Assembly: GCF_013409365.1 (NCBI RefSeq)
Contig: NZ_JACCBA010000001.1
Location: 7,626,001 to 7,690,000 of the forward strand
DNA length: 64,000 nucleotides
Origin: Actinomadura luteofluorescens
GTDB lineage: Bacteria; Actinomycetota; Actinomycetes; Streptosporangiales; Streptosporangiaceae
Direction: 5' to 3'
Part shown: positions 50,688-58,574 of the stretch, one piece after another
Position numbering within the stretch: position 1 is the first letter of the stretch
Layout of the letters: each line of letters starts with the position of its first letter
Translations under genes and position numbers: made by a program
Notes under the pieces: model-generated
Seen by the model: only the letters and a program-made list of their open reading frames with translations
Databases searched by the model: none
Told to the model about the DNA's origin: nothing

Positions 50688-51980
50688 TTAGGAATGGGTA
50701 GAAGTACGGACCGGACCCCACCGCTCCACCAGATCGGCGGTCAGCGCGACGGCGTCCTCCTCGCGCAAGGCGTCGCCCAGCGCCCGAGCGCGATCGCGGT
50801 ACGCGGGGTCGAGCACCCGGCCGAGAGCGCGGTGAAGCCGGTCTGGCGTGAGCCTGCGGAACGGCAGCGTGACCCCGGCGCCGAGCCGCTCGACGCGCCA
50901 CCCCCAGAACGGCTGGTCGGCGTAGACGCTGGCGACCACCGCCGGAAGGCCCGCCCGCAGCGCCGACGCGGTCGTCCCCGCGCCCCCGTGGTGAACCGCG
51001 GCACGGCACCGCGGCAGCACCCGGTCATGGTCGAAGTCCGACCGCGCGACGTACAGATGCTCCGGCAGGTCGCCGGCGAACCGCCCGAGCTCGCTCCACC
51101 CGACCCCGACGAGCCCGCGAACCCCCAGCCGCGCCGTCACCTCCGCCAGACCGCGCAGCGTCTCCTCAGGCGAGAGGACCGGGATGCTGCCGAACCCGAA
51201 ATACACCGGCGGCGTCCCCGCATCGAGCCACGCGTCCAGCCCGGCGTCCACGACCCCCTCACCGAGACGCTCACGGAGCGCCGGCCCCAGCACCGGCCAG
51301 CCCACCAACTCATGCCGGGAAGGCAGATCGGACGGGACCGGCACCACATGCCGGCTGTACAGATGCAGCGCGGGCCAGTCCTCCTGACGCGGCAGGCGCC
51401 GCACCCGCGGAACCCCCATCGCGTCGCACAACTCGTCCAGATTCGCCTTGTTCTGGCGCCAGTACAGCTGATTCAGCACCCGCGAACTCGCCCGATTCGC
51501 CCACGGCACACCGAAGTCCCGCACCCGCGGCATGATGCTGCTCGTGAAGTCCCCGGTGGGCTGAATCGGGAAGGAATACAGGATCCGGCTGGGAATCCCG
51601 AGCGCCTCCTCCAGATAGAACCCGCGCAGCCCCATCGTCAACGTGGTCAGAATGAGGTCGGCGCCCTCCGCCGCGGCCCGGCAGGCCTCAGTGATCTCGC
51701 CGTTCACCCTGCGCTCGTCCGCCGCGATCCGCCGGATCGCCGTCATCGCCCGCCCCCGAGCCAGCATCGCGCGGCCCTCCTCCGAACTGAGGAACCGGCC
51801 GATGTCCGTACCCGTCGAAAAAGCCTCCAGCCCCGCCCTGCGCACCCACGGCGCCAGATCGGAGTTGACGGCCACCACCACCTCGTGCCCGCGCCGCACC
51901 AGCTCATCGCCAATGGCGATCATCGGCTGCACATCACCACGAGTACCGGCCGAAAGAAAAGCGATCCGCACCGCTCTCAC
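50688..51980 (-). CDS. GT1-type glycosyltransferase (UGT/MGT-like)
   Basis: 430 aa GT-B fold. N-terminal RIAFLSAGTRGDVQPMIAIG, the GDVxP loop of sterol- and antibiotic-type UGTs. C-terminal VYFGFGSIPVLSPEE and the donor-binding HHGGAGTTASALRAGLPAVV with YADQPFWGWRVERLG. It transfers a sugar from a nucleotide donor to a hydroxyl of the product. GTG 51980 is the longest start; GTG 51971 is nearer to an AGGTGAG site. First gene of the leftward run with arylsulfotransferase 3 and the PKS. No deoxysugar biosynthesis genes are in the window, so a common sugar such as glucose is most likely. Confidence 0.9.
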   Translation of the reverse strand: MRAVRIAFLSAGTRGDVQPMIAIGDELVRRGHEVVVAVNSDLAPWVRRAGLEAFSTGTDIGRFLSSEEGRAMLARGRAMTAIRRIAADERRVNGEITEACRAAAEGADLILTTLTMGLRGFYLEEALGIPSRILYSFPIQPTGDFTSSIMPRVRDFGVPWANRASSRVLNQLYWRQNKANLDELCDAMGVPRVRRLPRQEDWPALHLYSRHVVPVPSDLPSRHELVGWPVLGPALRERLGEGVVDAGLDAWLDAGTPPVYFGFGSIPVLSPEETLRGLAEVTARLGVRGLVGVGWSELGRFAGDLPEHLYVARSDFDHDRVLPRCRAAVHHGGAGTTASALRAGLPAVVASVYADQPFWGWRVERLGAGVTLPFRRLTPDRLHRALGRVLDPAYRDRARALGDALREEDAVALTADLVERWGPVRTSTHS

Positions 51981-52087
51981 CTGCGCTCTCTAGGGGGAAC
52001 CCCACGAACGCTACGGACCCCCGCCACCCCGCACGATCGGCGTTAGACCGCACAACAGCCCTCCCCACCCCGCCGGACAGTATTTAT
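51981..52087 (-). promoter_or_regulatory. Leader region of the GT1-ASST3-PKS run
   Basis: About 107 bp between the GT1 start and the repeat copy B. It should hold the promoter for the leftward run. I see GGGGAACCCC (about 51995-52004), a short dyad, and no clear -35/-10. Confidence 0.3.
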
Positions 52088-52276
52088 TGCAGTGTCTTTG
52101 TTTTCGGGCCCTGGGGGCCCGAAAAAAAAGACACTGCGGGCGATCGCTGCATCGCTCCGTCTCGCCTTGCGGCTCGCTGCGCGATCAGTTTCTTGCTTCG
52201 CTCGAAACTGCCTTCGGACGCGATCGCAACCCTTCAGGTTGCTGCGTGGTTGCGGCGTCGGCTGAGGTTGTCGCAG
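52088..52276 (-). repeat. Interspersed structured repeat, copy B (inverted)
   Basis: Reverse-oriented copy of the element at 3121. Inner stem CAGTTTC (52186-52192) with GAAACTG (52204-52210). Its tail is a nearly perfect hairpin with 23-nt arms (52089-52111 and 52115-52137, one mismatch) and a 3-nt loop, whose outer arm GCAGTGTC pairs with GACACTGC. Compared with copy A both stems changed on both strands. Copies B and C face away from each other around a 194-bp spacer. Confidence 0.85.
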
Positions 52277-52470
52277 TAGTGGCTGCCGGTCAGTGAGCAG
52301 CTGATCAGGTTCTCGCTGCCGCCTCGAAATTCCTCAGAGCGCACTTCATTCCAGGCTTCGCGGAGGCGCGACGGCCGATGGCGACAACCCCCTCGGCCTG
52401 CCCACCGATCAAGTGCTACGCGCCATTCGCTACTCGCCACTGCGATGACCTAGGCCCCCACCAGAGGCAC
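52277..52470. other. Spacer between repeat copies B and C
   Basis: No supportable gene. A short minus-strand frame (52234-52440) exists but runs into copy B, has no SD and shows no family features. GC content is lower than in the genes around it. It contains CTAG (52450-52453). Confidence 0.4.
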
Positions 52471-52580
52471 GCAACAACCTCAGCCCGCACCGCAACCACG
52501 CGACAACCTCAACGGTTGCGATCGCGTCCAAAGGCAGGGTCAAGCGAAGCGAGAACCTGATCGCGCAGCGAGCCGCTAGG
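52471..52580 (+). repeat. Structured repeat copy C, left part (cut by IS481)
   Basis: Begins GCAACAACCTCAGCCCGCAC and matches copy A through CGAGCCGCTAGG, where the IS starts. Inner stem CAGGGTC (52535-52541) with GAACCTG (52553-52559) has one mismatch. The last six bases, GCTAGG (52575-52580), are repeated directly after the IS. Confidence 0.85.
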
Positions 52581-52634
52581 TGTACTTGGCCATGATCTTG
52601 GTGACACCTGACCGGTAGGTCTTTGATCAGCAAG

Positions 52635-52688
52635 AGGACCTCCTGGCGTAGTGGAGTTTCACCGACTTCACCGTCACCAGGAGGTCCT
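52635..52688 (+). promoter_or_regulatory. Hairpin sequestering the transposase ribosome-binding site
   Basis: AGGACCTCCTGG (52635-52646) and CCAGGAGGTCCT (52677-52688) form a perfect 12-bp stem with a 30-nt loop. The right arm contains the SD AGGAGG (52679-52684) and ends 1 nt before the GTG start. In an RNA that begins outside the IS this stem would form and hide the SD, a known way for IS elements to avoid expression from neighbouring promoters; a transcript starting inside the loop would lack the left arm. Confidence 0.7.
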
Positions 52689-52689
52689 T

Positions 52690-53655
52690 GTGGGTCACGC
52701 TAATGCCCGGCTGACGCTTCATGGCAGATGTCTACTGGTTCGCCGTGTCGTGTTCGACCGGCGTGCGGTCGCGCACGTCGCCGCCGAGCTCGGGGTGTCG
52801 CGGCAATGCGCGCACCGGTGGGTCCGACGGTTCCGTGACCAAGGCTGGGCCGGGCTGGCCGAGCGGCGCAGCGGGCCGCGCGCGTGCCCGTCCCGGACCC
52901 CGGTCAAGACCGAGGAGCGGGTGCTGGCCGCCCGAGATGAGTTGCGTGCCGGGCCCGACCACATCGCGGCGGCCACCGGAGTGCCGGCCCGCACCGTCAC
53001 CCGGATCCTGCGCCGTCACGGTGTGCCGGTGCTGGCGGCCTGCGACCCGCTGACCGGCACCCGGATCCGCGCGTCCCGCGCGAGCGAGCGCCGCTACGAG
53101 CACGACGCACCGGGCGAGATGATCCACCTGGACGTCAAGAAACTCGGCCGCATCCCCGACGGCGGCGGCTGGCGGGCACACGGCCGCGGCCAAGCCGTCC
53201 GCGTCCGCGGCATCGGCTACGACTTCGTCCACACCGCCATCGACGACCACACCCGCCTGGCCTACGCCGAAGTCCTGCCCGACGAGAAAGGCACCACCAC
53301 CGCCGCCTTCCTCACCCGAGCCGCAGCGTTCTTCGCCGGCCACGGCATCACCCGGATCCACCGGGTGCTCACCGACAACGCCAAGAACTACCGCGTCTCG
53401 GCCGCCTTCCAGCAGGCCTGCGCCCAACTGGGCGCCCGCCAAAAGTTCACCCGACCCCGCCATCCCTGGACCAACGGCAAAGCCGAACGCCTCAACCGCA
53501 CCCTGGCCACCGAATGGGCCTACCGGCGCCCCTACACCAGCAACGACCAACGCACCCAAGCCCTCAAGCCCTGGCTGGAGCACTACAACACCACACGCCC
53601 CCACTCGGCCCTGGGCGGCAAGCCACCCATCACCCGACTGTCACCAAGATCATGA
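52690..53655 (+). CDS. IS481-family transposase
   Basis: 321 aa from GTG 52690, which has AGGAGG five nt upstream; the frame extends to ATG 52651 but that lies in the left arm and loop of a hairpin and family proteins start near GHANARLT. N-terminal helix-turn-helix VAHVAAELGVSRQCAHRWVR. DDE catalytic residues: Asp148 in MIHLDVKKLG, Asp229 in RVLTDNAKNY, Glu266 in TNGKAERLNRTL, with 36 residues between the last two. YNTTRPHSALGGKPPITRLS is the usual ending. No frameshift or stop; probably functional. The C-terminal codons run into the right inverted repeat. Confidence 0.95.
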   Translation: MGHANARLTLHGRCLLVRRVVFDRRAVAHVAAELGVSRQCAHRWVRRFRDQGWAGLAERRSGPRACPSRTPVKTEERVLAARDELRAGPDHIAAATGVPARTVTRILRRHGVPVLAACDPLTGTRIRASRASERRYEHDAPGEMIHLDVKKLGRIPDGGGWRAHGRGQAVRVRGIGYDFVHTAIDDHTRLAYAEVLPDEKGTTTAAFLTRAAAFFAGHGITRIHRVLTDNAKNYRVSAAFQQACAQLGARQKFTRPRHPWTNGKAERLNRTLATEWAYRRPYTSNDQRTQALKPWLEHYNTTRPHSALGGKPPITRLSPRS

Positions 53656-53664
53656 CCGAGTACA

Positions 53665-53803
53665 GCTAGGCGAGTCGAAGCGATGCCAGCGATCGCCGCA
53701 GTGCCCGACGATGGAGGGCCCTCCGGGCCCGAAGGAGGAGGTCACTGCCATGAACACAGCAGGGCCGCCAGGCCCGAAGGAGGGGTGCACTGTAATAGAC
53801 ACC
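53665..53803 (+). repeat. Structured repeat copy C, right part
   Basis: Starts with the duplicated GCTAGG and continues CGAGTCGAAGCGATGCCAGC as in copy A. Tail hairpin: outer arms GCAGTGCCC (53698-53706) and GGTCACTGC (53740-53748) around GGGCCCTCCGGGCCC. A second, shorter tail-like unit (AGGGCCGCCAGGCCCGAAGG, 53761-53780) follows and ends with CACTGTAATAGACAC. Confidence 0.8.
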
Positions 53804-53998
53804 GGACGACCTCAGCCGGCTCAATAACCACGCGACAACCTCAATGGTTGCGATCGCGTCCGAAGGCAGGTTCGAGCTTGCGAGAACCTGATCGCGCAGC
53901 GAGCCGCAAGGCGAGCCGGAGCGATGCCAGCGATCGCCCGCCTTTATCGACGATGGAGGGCCGCCAAGGCCCGAAGGAGGAGAAAAAGGCTATAGATA
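53804..53998 (+). repeat. Interspersed structured repeat, copy D
   Basis: Complete copy in tandem with copy C. CAACC-TCAAT-GGTTG hairpin, inner stem CAGGTTC (53867-53873) with GAACCTG (53884-53890), and a tail whose outer arms are GCCTTT (53940-53945) and AAAGGC (53985-53990), replacing GCAGTG/CACTGC of the other copies. Its end supplies the stop codon of the GroES-like gene. Confidence 0.85.
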
Positions 53999-54310
53999 CA
54001 ACCCAGTGCCGTGTTCTGGGCGTTCGCTGGCTATGGCGTGGAGGTCGCGTTCGCGCATGACCAGGTAGTTTTCGCCCTGGATTTCGACTTCGTACTGGTC
54101 GCCGGGGTGGTACAGGACGCGGTCGCCGGGCTTGACGATGCGGACGTGGTGGCCGACCCCGCAGACTTCTCCCCAGGCCAGCCGGTTCTGCTGTTCGACG
54201 GTGGCGGGGATGACGATGCCGCCGGTGCTGCGGCGCTCACCGCTGTCCTTCTCGGTCTTGATCATGACGCGGTCGTGCAGCATCTGGACTTCGAACTTCG
54301 GCTCGGACAC
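53990..54310 (-). CDS. GroES-like co-chaperone
   Basis: 106 aa, near the usual 97-105. The Cpn10 pattern is clear: LHDRVMIKTEKDSGERRSTG in place of the standard LxDRVLVxxxxxExxTASGI, GGIVIPATV, GEVCGVGH, VKPGDRVLYHPGDQYEVEIQ and YLVMRERDLHAI. Some family positions differ, so it is a divergent paralogue; the groEL-linked groES is presumably elsewhere. GTG start without a clear SD; a GCGGGCG hairpin lies just upstream. The last codons and TAG stop come from the end of repeat copy D. Confidence 0.85.
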   Translation of the reverse strand: MSEPKFEVQMLHDRVMIKTEKDSGERRSTGGIVIPATVEQQNRLAWGEVCGVGHHVRIVKPGDRVLYHPGDQYEVEIQGENYLVMRERDLHAIASERPEHGTGLYL

Positions 54311-54361
54311 GCGGGCGAGTTTATCCGCCCGCGCGGGTAGGAACGTTCCTCGCGGTCGGGG

Positions 54362-55123
54362 TCAGGGGAGGGAGGCGAGTCTTGCGTAGACGCCGGGGTA
54401 GCCGGGTTTGCCGCAGCCGTAGCCCCAGGAGACCAGGGCGGCGACGCGGCCGTTGGCGATGAGGGGGCCGCCGCTGTCGAACTGGCAGGAGTCGGCCTTG
54501 GGGGATCCGGCGCAGAGCATGTCGGCCGGGTCGTAGGAGTCGCCGTAGGCGCGCCGGCATGCGGCGTCGCCGGGTAGGGGCGCGGTGGCGGCCCGGAGGC
54601 GGGTGTTGAACAGGTCGTTCTCGGAGGTGAAGCCCCATCCGGCGATCTGGGCCGTGCGGGCGGTGCCGGGGGTGCCGAGGGGCGCGGGCGGGCGGTTCAC
54701 GCGGCGCGTGAGGGTCAGGACGGCGAGGTCGTGGTGGCTGACGGTCTCGCCCTTGAAGGAGGTCTCGCGGTACTTCGGGTGCATGCGTACGGACTTGACG
54801 GTGACCGTCTCGCCGGCCCGGTCGGTGAGGTCGTCCCGGCCGAAGGTGACCGTCAGGACGCCGGGCACGGAGCGGAACATCGACACGCAGTGGCCGGCGG
54901 TGATGAGCTGATCCGGCCGTGTCAGGACGCCGCCGCAGAACTGTCCGGCCGGGCGGACGAAGAAGATCGGTGAGCCTACGGCGGCCAGCCACGGGTACCG
55001 GGCGGCGGACGCGGGGGCGCCGCCCATGATGGCGTGGGCGGGGGCGGGGGCGGCGAGCGGCGCGAGTCCCAGGGAGGCTCCGAGGAGCGCGAGGCCGAGG
55101 GACCGGCGGGACGGCAGGGCCAT
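54362..55123 (-). CDS. Secreted trypsin-like serine protease
   Basis: 253 aa. Signal peptide MALPSRRSLGLALLGASLGL through APAHA, cleaved near residue 31. Chymotrypsin-fold triad: His in LITAGHCVSM, Asp in SHHDLAVLTL, Ser in SCQFDSGGPLI (GDSGGP with Phe for Gly). LVSWGYGCGKPGYPGVYARL is the standard end and Asp six residues before the Ser suggests cleavage after Lys/Arg. No visible propeptide between signal peptide and IMGG, so the mature N-terminus may form directly. ATG has no clear SD. Outside the biosynthetic cluster. Confidence 0.92.
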   Translation of the reverse strand: MALPSRRSLGLALLGASLGLAPLAAPAPAHAIMGGAPASAARYPWLAAVGSPIFFVRPAGQFCGGVLTRPDQLITAGHCVSMFRSVPGVLTVTFGRDDLTDRAGETVTVKSVRMHPKYRETSFKGETVSHHDLAVLTLTRRVNRPPAPLGTPGTARTAQIAGWGFTSENDLFNTRLRAATAPLPGDAACRRAYGDSYDPADMLCAGSPKADSCQFDSGGPLIANGRVAALVSWGYGCGKPGYPGVYARLASLP

Positions 55124-55140
55124 GGCCGCACTGTAAGCGA

Positions 55141-56088
55141 TCAAGGCGTGGCGCGCACCCGTTTCCCGGCGGCGGCCTCGGGGGACCGCGCGGCCGGGTC
55201 CTCGTAGCGGGGGAACAGCGCCAGCGCGGCCAGCGCGAGCGCGAAGCCGCCCGCCCGGAGCGCGAACGGCCCGGTGTCGCGCGGCCACTGCTCGCCGAAC
55301 AGGACGGTGCTGCTGAGGACCAGGTACGTCCGGCCGATGACGGTGAGCACGACCGCGACGATCGCGATCCGGCAGCGTTGCAGCGCGACCTGGAGCTGTC
55401 CGAGGGCGATCGCGGCGAGGCCGATCGTCAGGTACGGGTAGGGGGACTCCAGGACGGCCCGCACGCTGCCGGTGTCCTCGTAGAGGAGCGAGATGCCGCG
55501 GATGCCGGCCTCGGCCAGCCCGGCGCAGGCCCCGGCGCCGATGCCGTAGGCGACCCCGGCGAGCCTGCGGGCGTGCCGCCCGCCGGCGCGGCGGTCGCCG
55601 ACCAGCCACACCAGGGCGGCGACGATCACGGCGGGGGCGCAGACGGCGAGCATGGTCCAGGGCCGGGCGAGCGTCCCGGTGAGGGTGGCGTCGGCGCGCG
55701 GCTCGCCCTCGGTCGTGGCCGACAGCCCGATCAGCCCGGTGGCGAGGACGAACAGCGCGACGCTCGCCCATTCGCGCAGGCTCAGCCGCTCGCCGAGGAA
55801 CCCGACCGCGAAGGCGACGAGGAGCACCAGGCCGAGGGCGAAGACGGGCTGGGCGACGGCGAGCGGCACCGCGGAGAAGGCGACGACCTCGTAGCCGAGG
55901 CCGAGGAACAGCAGCAGGCCGCCGCCCAGCCAGACGGGGTCGGTCAGCATGAGCCGGGCGACGCGGAACGGGCGGCTGCCTCGCAGCGGCTCCATCCGGC
56001 GCGCGGAGACGCGGAAGACGAGGAAGGCGATGTAGTAGACGGTAGTGGCGAGCAGGGCGAGGGCGGCGTAGCCCAGGTCGTGACCCAT
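55141..56088 (-). CDS. DMT/EamA-like membrane transporter
   Basis: 315 aa with nine to ten hydrophobic helices in two repeats (LGYAALALLATTVYYIAFLV; VFALGLVLLVAFAVGFLGER; PWTMLAVCAPAVIVAALVWL). LGERLSLREWASVALFVLATG matches the EamA end-of-repeat pattern. Family members export metabolites; substrate unknown. ATG 56088 was chosen from the start of the first helix; the frame runs to 56187 with a basic, non-membrane extension that looks like leader. Confidence 0.8.
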   Translation of the reverse strand: MGHDLGYAALALLATTVYYIAFLVFRVSARRMEPLRGSRPFRVARLMLTDPVWLGGGLLLFLGLGYEVVAFSAVPLAVAQPVFALGLVLLVAFAVGFLGERLSLREWASVALFVLATGLIGLSATTEGEPRADATLTGTLARPWTMLAVCAPAVIVAALVWLVGDRRAGGRHARRLAGVAYGIGAGACAGLAEAGIRGISLLYEDTGSVRAVLESPYPYLTIGLAAIALGQLQVALQRCRIAIVAVVLTVIGRTYLVLSSTVLFGEQWPRDTGPFALRAGGFALALAALALFPRYEDPAARSPEAAAGKRVRATP

Positions 56089-56210
56089 CGGGAAAGACCC
56101 TTCGGCGGACGGGGGCGGGAAGAGTCGTCCGGCGCGCCTCGAAGCGACTCGCCCTGTCACCTTGCCCTCTCGCACCGCCCGTGACAAGGCCGTGACCCCC
56201 GACTACATGA

Positions 56211-56978
56211 TCAATCGTAGTGACGGCCGGTGGTGGACGACAGGCGGGCGACGAGGCCGCGCGGCAGGAGCCGGGTGACCCCGACGACGGCCTTGTACTG
56301 CGCCCCCGGGACGCTGACCTGCACGCCGCGGCGCAGGTCGCGCAGGGCGGCGGCGACGACGTCGTCCTTGTCCAGCCACATGAAGTTCGGGACGTCCGAC
56401 ATGTCCATCTGGGCGCGGTCGTGGAACTCGGTGTGCACGAACCCGGGGCAGAGCGCCATCACCCGGACGCGGCCCCGCGACCGCTTCCGGATGTCGGAGG
56501 CGACGCCCTGGCTGAAGTTCACGACCCACGCCTTGGACGCCCCGTAGGTGCCGCGCGTCGCGAACGCCGCGACCGACGAGACGTTGACGACGCCGCCCCG
56601 GCCGCGCGCCAGCATCCCGGGGAGGGCGGCGTGCGTGAGCCGCAGGACGGCCTCGCAGTGCACGCGCAGCATGGTCAGCTCGTCCGAGACCGGGACCTCC
56701 AGGAACACGCCCCTGTTGCCGAACCCGGCGTTGTTGACCAGCAGGTCGACGTCCTTGCGGACGCGCTCCTCCGCGGCGGCCAGGCCCTCCTCGGCGGACA
56801 GGTCGGCGGGCAGCGTCTCGGCGCGCACGCCGTAGTCGGCGCGCAGTTCCTCGGCGGTCCGTTCCAGGCGCTCGGCGTCGCGGGCCAGCAGGACCAGGTC
56901 GAACCCGTCGGAGGCGAGGCGGCGGGCGAAGGCGGCACCGATGCCCGCGGTCGCGCCGGTGATGAAGGCGGTCGGCAT
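56211..56978 (-). CDS. Short-chain dehydrogenase/reductase
   Basis: 255 aa classical SDR. TAFITGATAGIGAAFARRLA, LLVNNAGFGNRG, VNVSSVAAFATRGTYGASKA with Ser-Tyr-Lys, and ALCPGFVHTEFHDRA. The form with FHDR and a hydrophobic end matches the DltE-like/membrane-lipid SDRs of actinobacteria. The next gene downstream in its direction is more than 100 bp away, and a monooxygenase gene lies 24 bp upstream, so those two may be one unit. Substrate unknown. Confidence 0.88.
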   Translation of the reverse strand: MPTAFITGATAGIGAAFARRLASDGFDLVLLARDAERLERTAEELRADYGVRAETLPADLSAEEGLAAAEERVRKDVDLLVNNAGFGNRGVFLEVPVSDELTMLRVHCEAVLRLTHAALPGMLARGRGGVVNVSSVAAFATRGTYGASKAWVVNFSQGVASDIRKRSRGRVRVMALCPGFVHTEFHDRAQMDMSDVPNFMWLDKDDVVAAALRDLRRGVQVSVPGAQYKAVVGVTRLLPRGLVARLSSTTGRHYD

Positions 56979-57002
56979 GGCACCGAGCCTAGGCCGCGTT
57001 CG

Positions 57003-58460
57003 CTACCGGGCGGTCGCGCGCCGCGCGCGGAAGTGCCGCGGGTCGGGGCGGCGGGTCGCGCGGCGGTAGGCGAAGGTGTAGCCGGGCCAGTTGTTGACGA
57101 CCTTCCCGCCCGCCGTCATGTACCAGCTCTGGCAGCCCGCCTCCCAGACGGTGGAGCGCATCCGCTCCCGCATCTCCCGGGTGAACGCGTCCTGCACGTC
57201 CGGCCGCACGTCGATCCAGTCGAGGCCCGCGCCGCGCAGCGCCTCCACGCATCCGAGGACGTACCGGAACTGCGACTCCAGCATGTAGATGATCGAGTTG
57301 TGCCCGAGGTTGGTGTAGGGCCCGTACAGCAGGAACAGGTTGGGGAAGCCGCTGACGGTGATGCCGAGGTGCGCCTGCGCGCCGTCCCGCCACGCCTCGT
57401 TCAGCTCCCGCCCGCCCCGTCCGACGATCTTCATGGGGGACAGGAACTCGGTGGAGCGGAACCCGGTCGCGTAGACGATGACGTCGGCCTCGTGCTCGCC
57501 GCCCGCCGTCCGGACGCCCGCCGGGGTGACGCGCTCGATCGGGTCGGTGACGAGGTGGACGTTCGGCCTGTTCAGCGCCGGATAGTAGTCGCCGGACAGC
57601 AGGATCCGCTTGCATCCCATCCGGTACCCGGGGACGAGTTCGGCGCGCAGCGCCGGGTCGGGGACCTGCTCGGCGAGGTGCCGGCGGAAGCCGCGCTCCA
57701 TGACCCCCATCAGCCGCGGGTACTTGATGAAGCCGAGCGCGCGGGCCTCGAACGAGGCGTAGATCCGGGCGCGGCTCAGCGACTGGAGCCAGGGGACGGC
57801 CCGCAGCGCGGTCCGCTCCCAGTCCCGGTACGGCCGGTCCGGCTTGTCGATCACGTAGGGCGCGGACCGCTGGAACAGCGTCAGCTCCGCCGCCTCCCGG
57901 GCGATCTCCGGGACGATCTGGATCGCGCTCGCGCCGGTCCCGATCACCGCGACCCGCCTGCCGCGCAGGTCGGCGCCGTGGTCCCAGCGGGAGGAGTGGA
58001 AGGCCGGCCCCGCGAACGACTCGCGCCCCACGATCGAGGGGAGTTCGGGCCGGTTGAGCTGCCCGCACGCCGAGACGAGCACCCGGGCCGCGAGGTCCCC
58101 GGTCGTGGTGGAGATCCGCCAGAGCGCCGCGTCCTCGTCGAACCGCGCCTCGGTCACCTCGGCGCCGAACCGGATCAGGTCCAGGACGCCGTGCTCGCGG
58201 GCGCAGTGCCGCAGGTACTCCAGGATCTCCGCCTGCGGCGGGAAGCGGCGCGACCAGTCGGTCTTGCGCTCGAACGAGAACGAGTACAGGTGGGAGGGGA
58301 CGTCGCAGGCCGCGCCGGGGTAGGTGTTGTCGCGCCAGGTCCCGCCGAGGTCGCCCGCCCTCTCCAGGATCACCACGTCGCGGACGCCGGCCCGCCGCAG
58401 CCGGATCGCCATCCCGATGCCGCCGAACCCGCTCCCGATGATCACCACGCTGTGCGTCAT
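57003..58460 (-). CDS. Flavin monooxygenase, Baeyer-Villiger type
   Basis: 485 aa. FAD loop SVVIIGSGFGGIGMAIRL, NADPH loop VAVIGTGASAIQIVPEIA, and between them the Baeyer-Villiger fingerprint FAGPAFHSSRWDHG (FxGxxxHxxxW). ATGFRSTEFLSPM and LYGPYTNLGHNSIIYMLESQ are typical. It would insert oxygen next to a ketone or oxidise a heteroatom. ATG 58460 fits the FAD motif; the longer open frame is not supported. Outside the cluster; a role with the neighbouring SDR is possible. Confidence 0.92.
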   Translation of the reverse strand: MTHSVVIIGSGFGGIGMAIRLRRAGVRDVVILERAGDLGGTWRDNTYPGAACDVPSHLYSFSFERKTDWSRRFPPQAEILEYLRHCAREHGVLDLIRFGAEVTEARFDEDAALWRISTTTGDLAARVLVSACGQLNRPELPSIVGRESFAGPAFHSSRWDHGADLRGRRVAVIGTGASAIQIVPEIAREAAELTLFQRSAPYVIDKPDRPYRDWERTALRAVPWLQSLSRARIYASFEARALGFIKYPRLMGVMERGFRRHLAEQVPDPALRAELVPGYRMGCKRILLSGDYYPALNRPNVHLVTDPIERVTPAGVRTAGGEHEADVIVYATGFRSTEFLSPMKIVGRGGRELNEAWRDGAQAHLGITVSGFPNLFLLYGPYTNLGHNSIIYMLESQFRYVLGCVEALRGAGLDWIDVRPDVQDAFTREMRERMRSTVWEAGCQSWYMTAGGKVVNNWPGYTFAYRRATRRPDPRHFRARRATAR

Positions 58461-58574
58461 GGCCGTCCCGAACCTCGTTCTGTGTCGGTACCTCCCGAGC
58501 GTAGGTGACCATGAAGTCACTGAGAAGGTGTCGTCGCGGCGCGTTTTGTCGGTCGGTTCTGCCAGCATCCCGGC

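Larger units (their letters stand above)
52581..53664 (+). mobile_element. IS481-family insertion sequence, complete
   Basis: 1084 bp bounded by 26-bp inverted repeats (52581-52606 and 53639-53664) that match at 24 positions and begin TGTAC. The 6-bp target duplication GCTAGG flanks it (52575-52580 and 53665-53670). IS481 is known to insert at NCTAGN with a 6-bp duplication, which fits exactly. Removing the IS and one duplication restores the repeat copy C (CGAGCCGCTAGGCGAG). It contains one transposase gene that is intact, so it may be active. Confidence 0.95.

Noticed and set aside
52234..52440. A 68-residue minus-strand frame between the repeats
   Set aside because: It runs into repeat copy B, has no ribosome-binding site and shows no recognisable family features.
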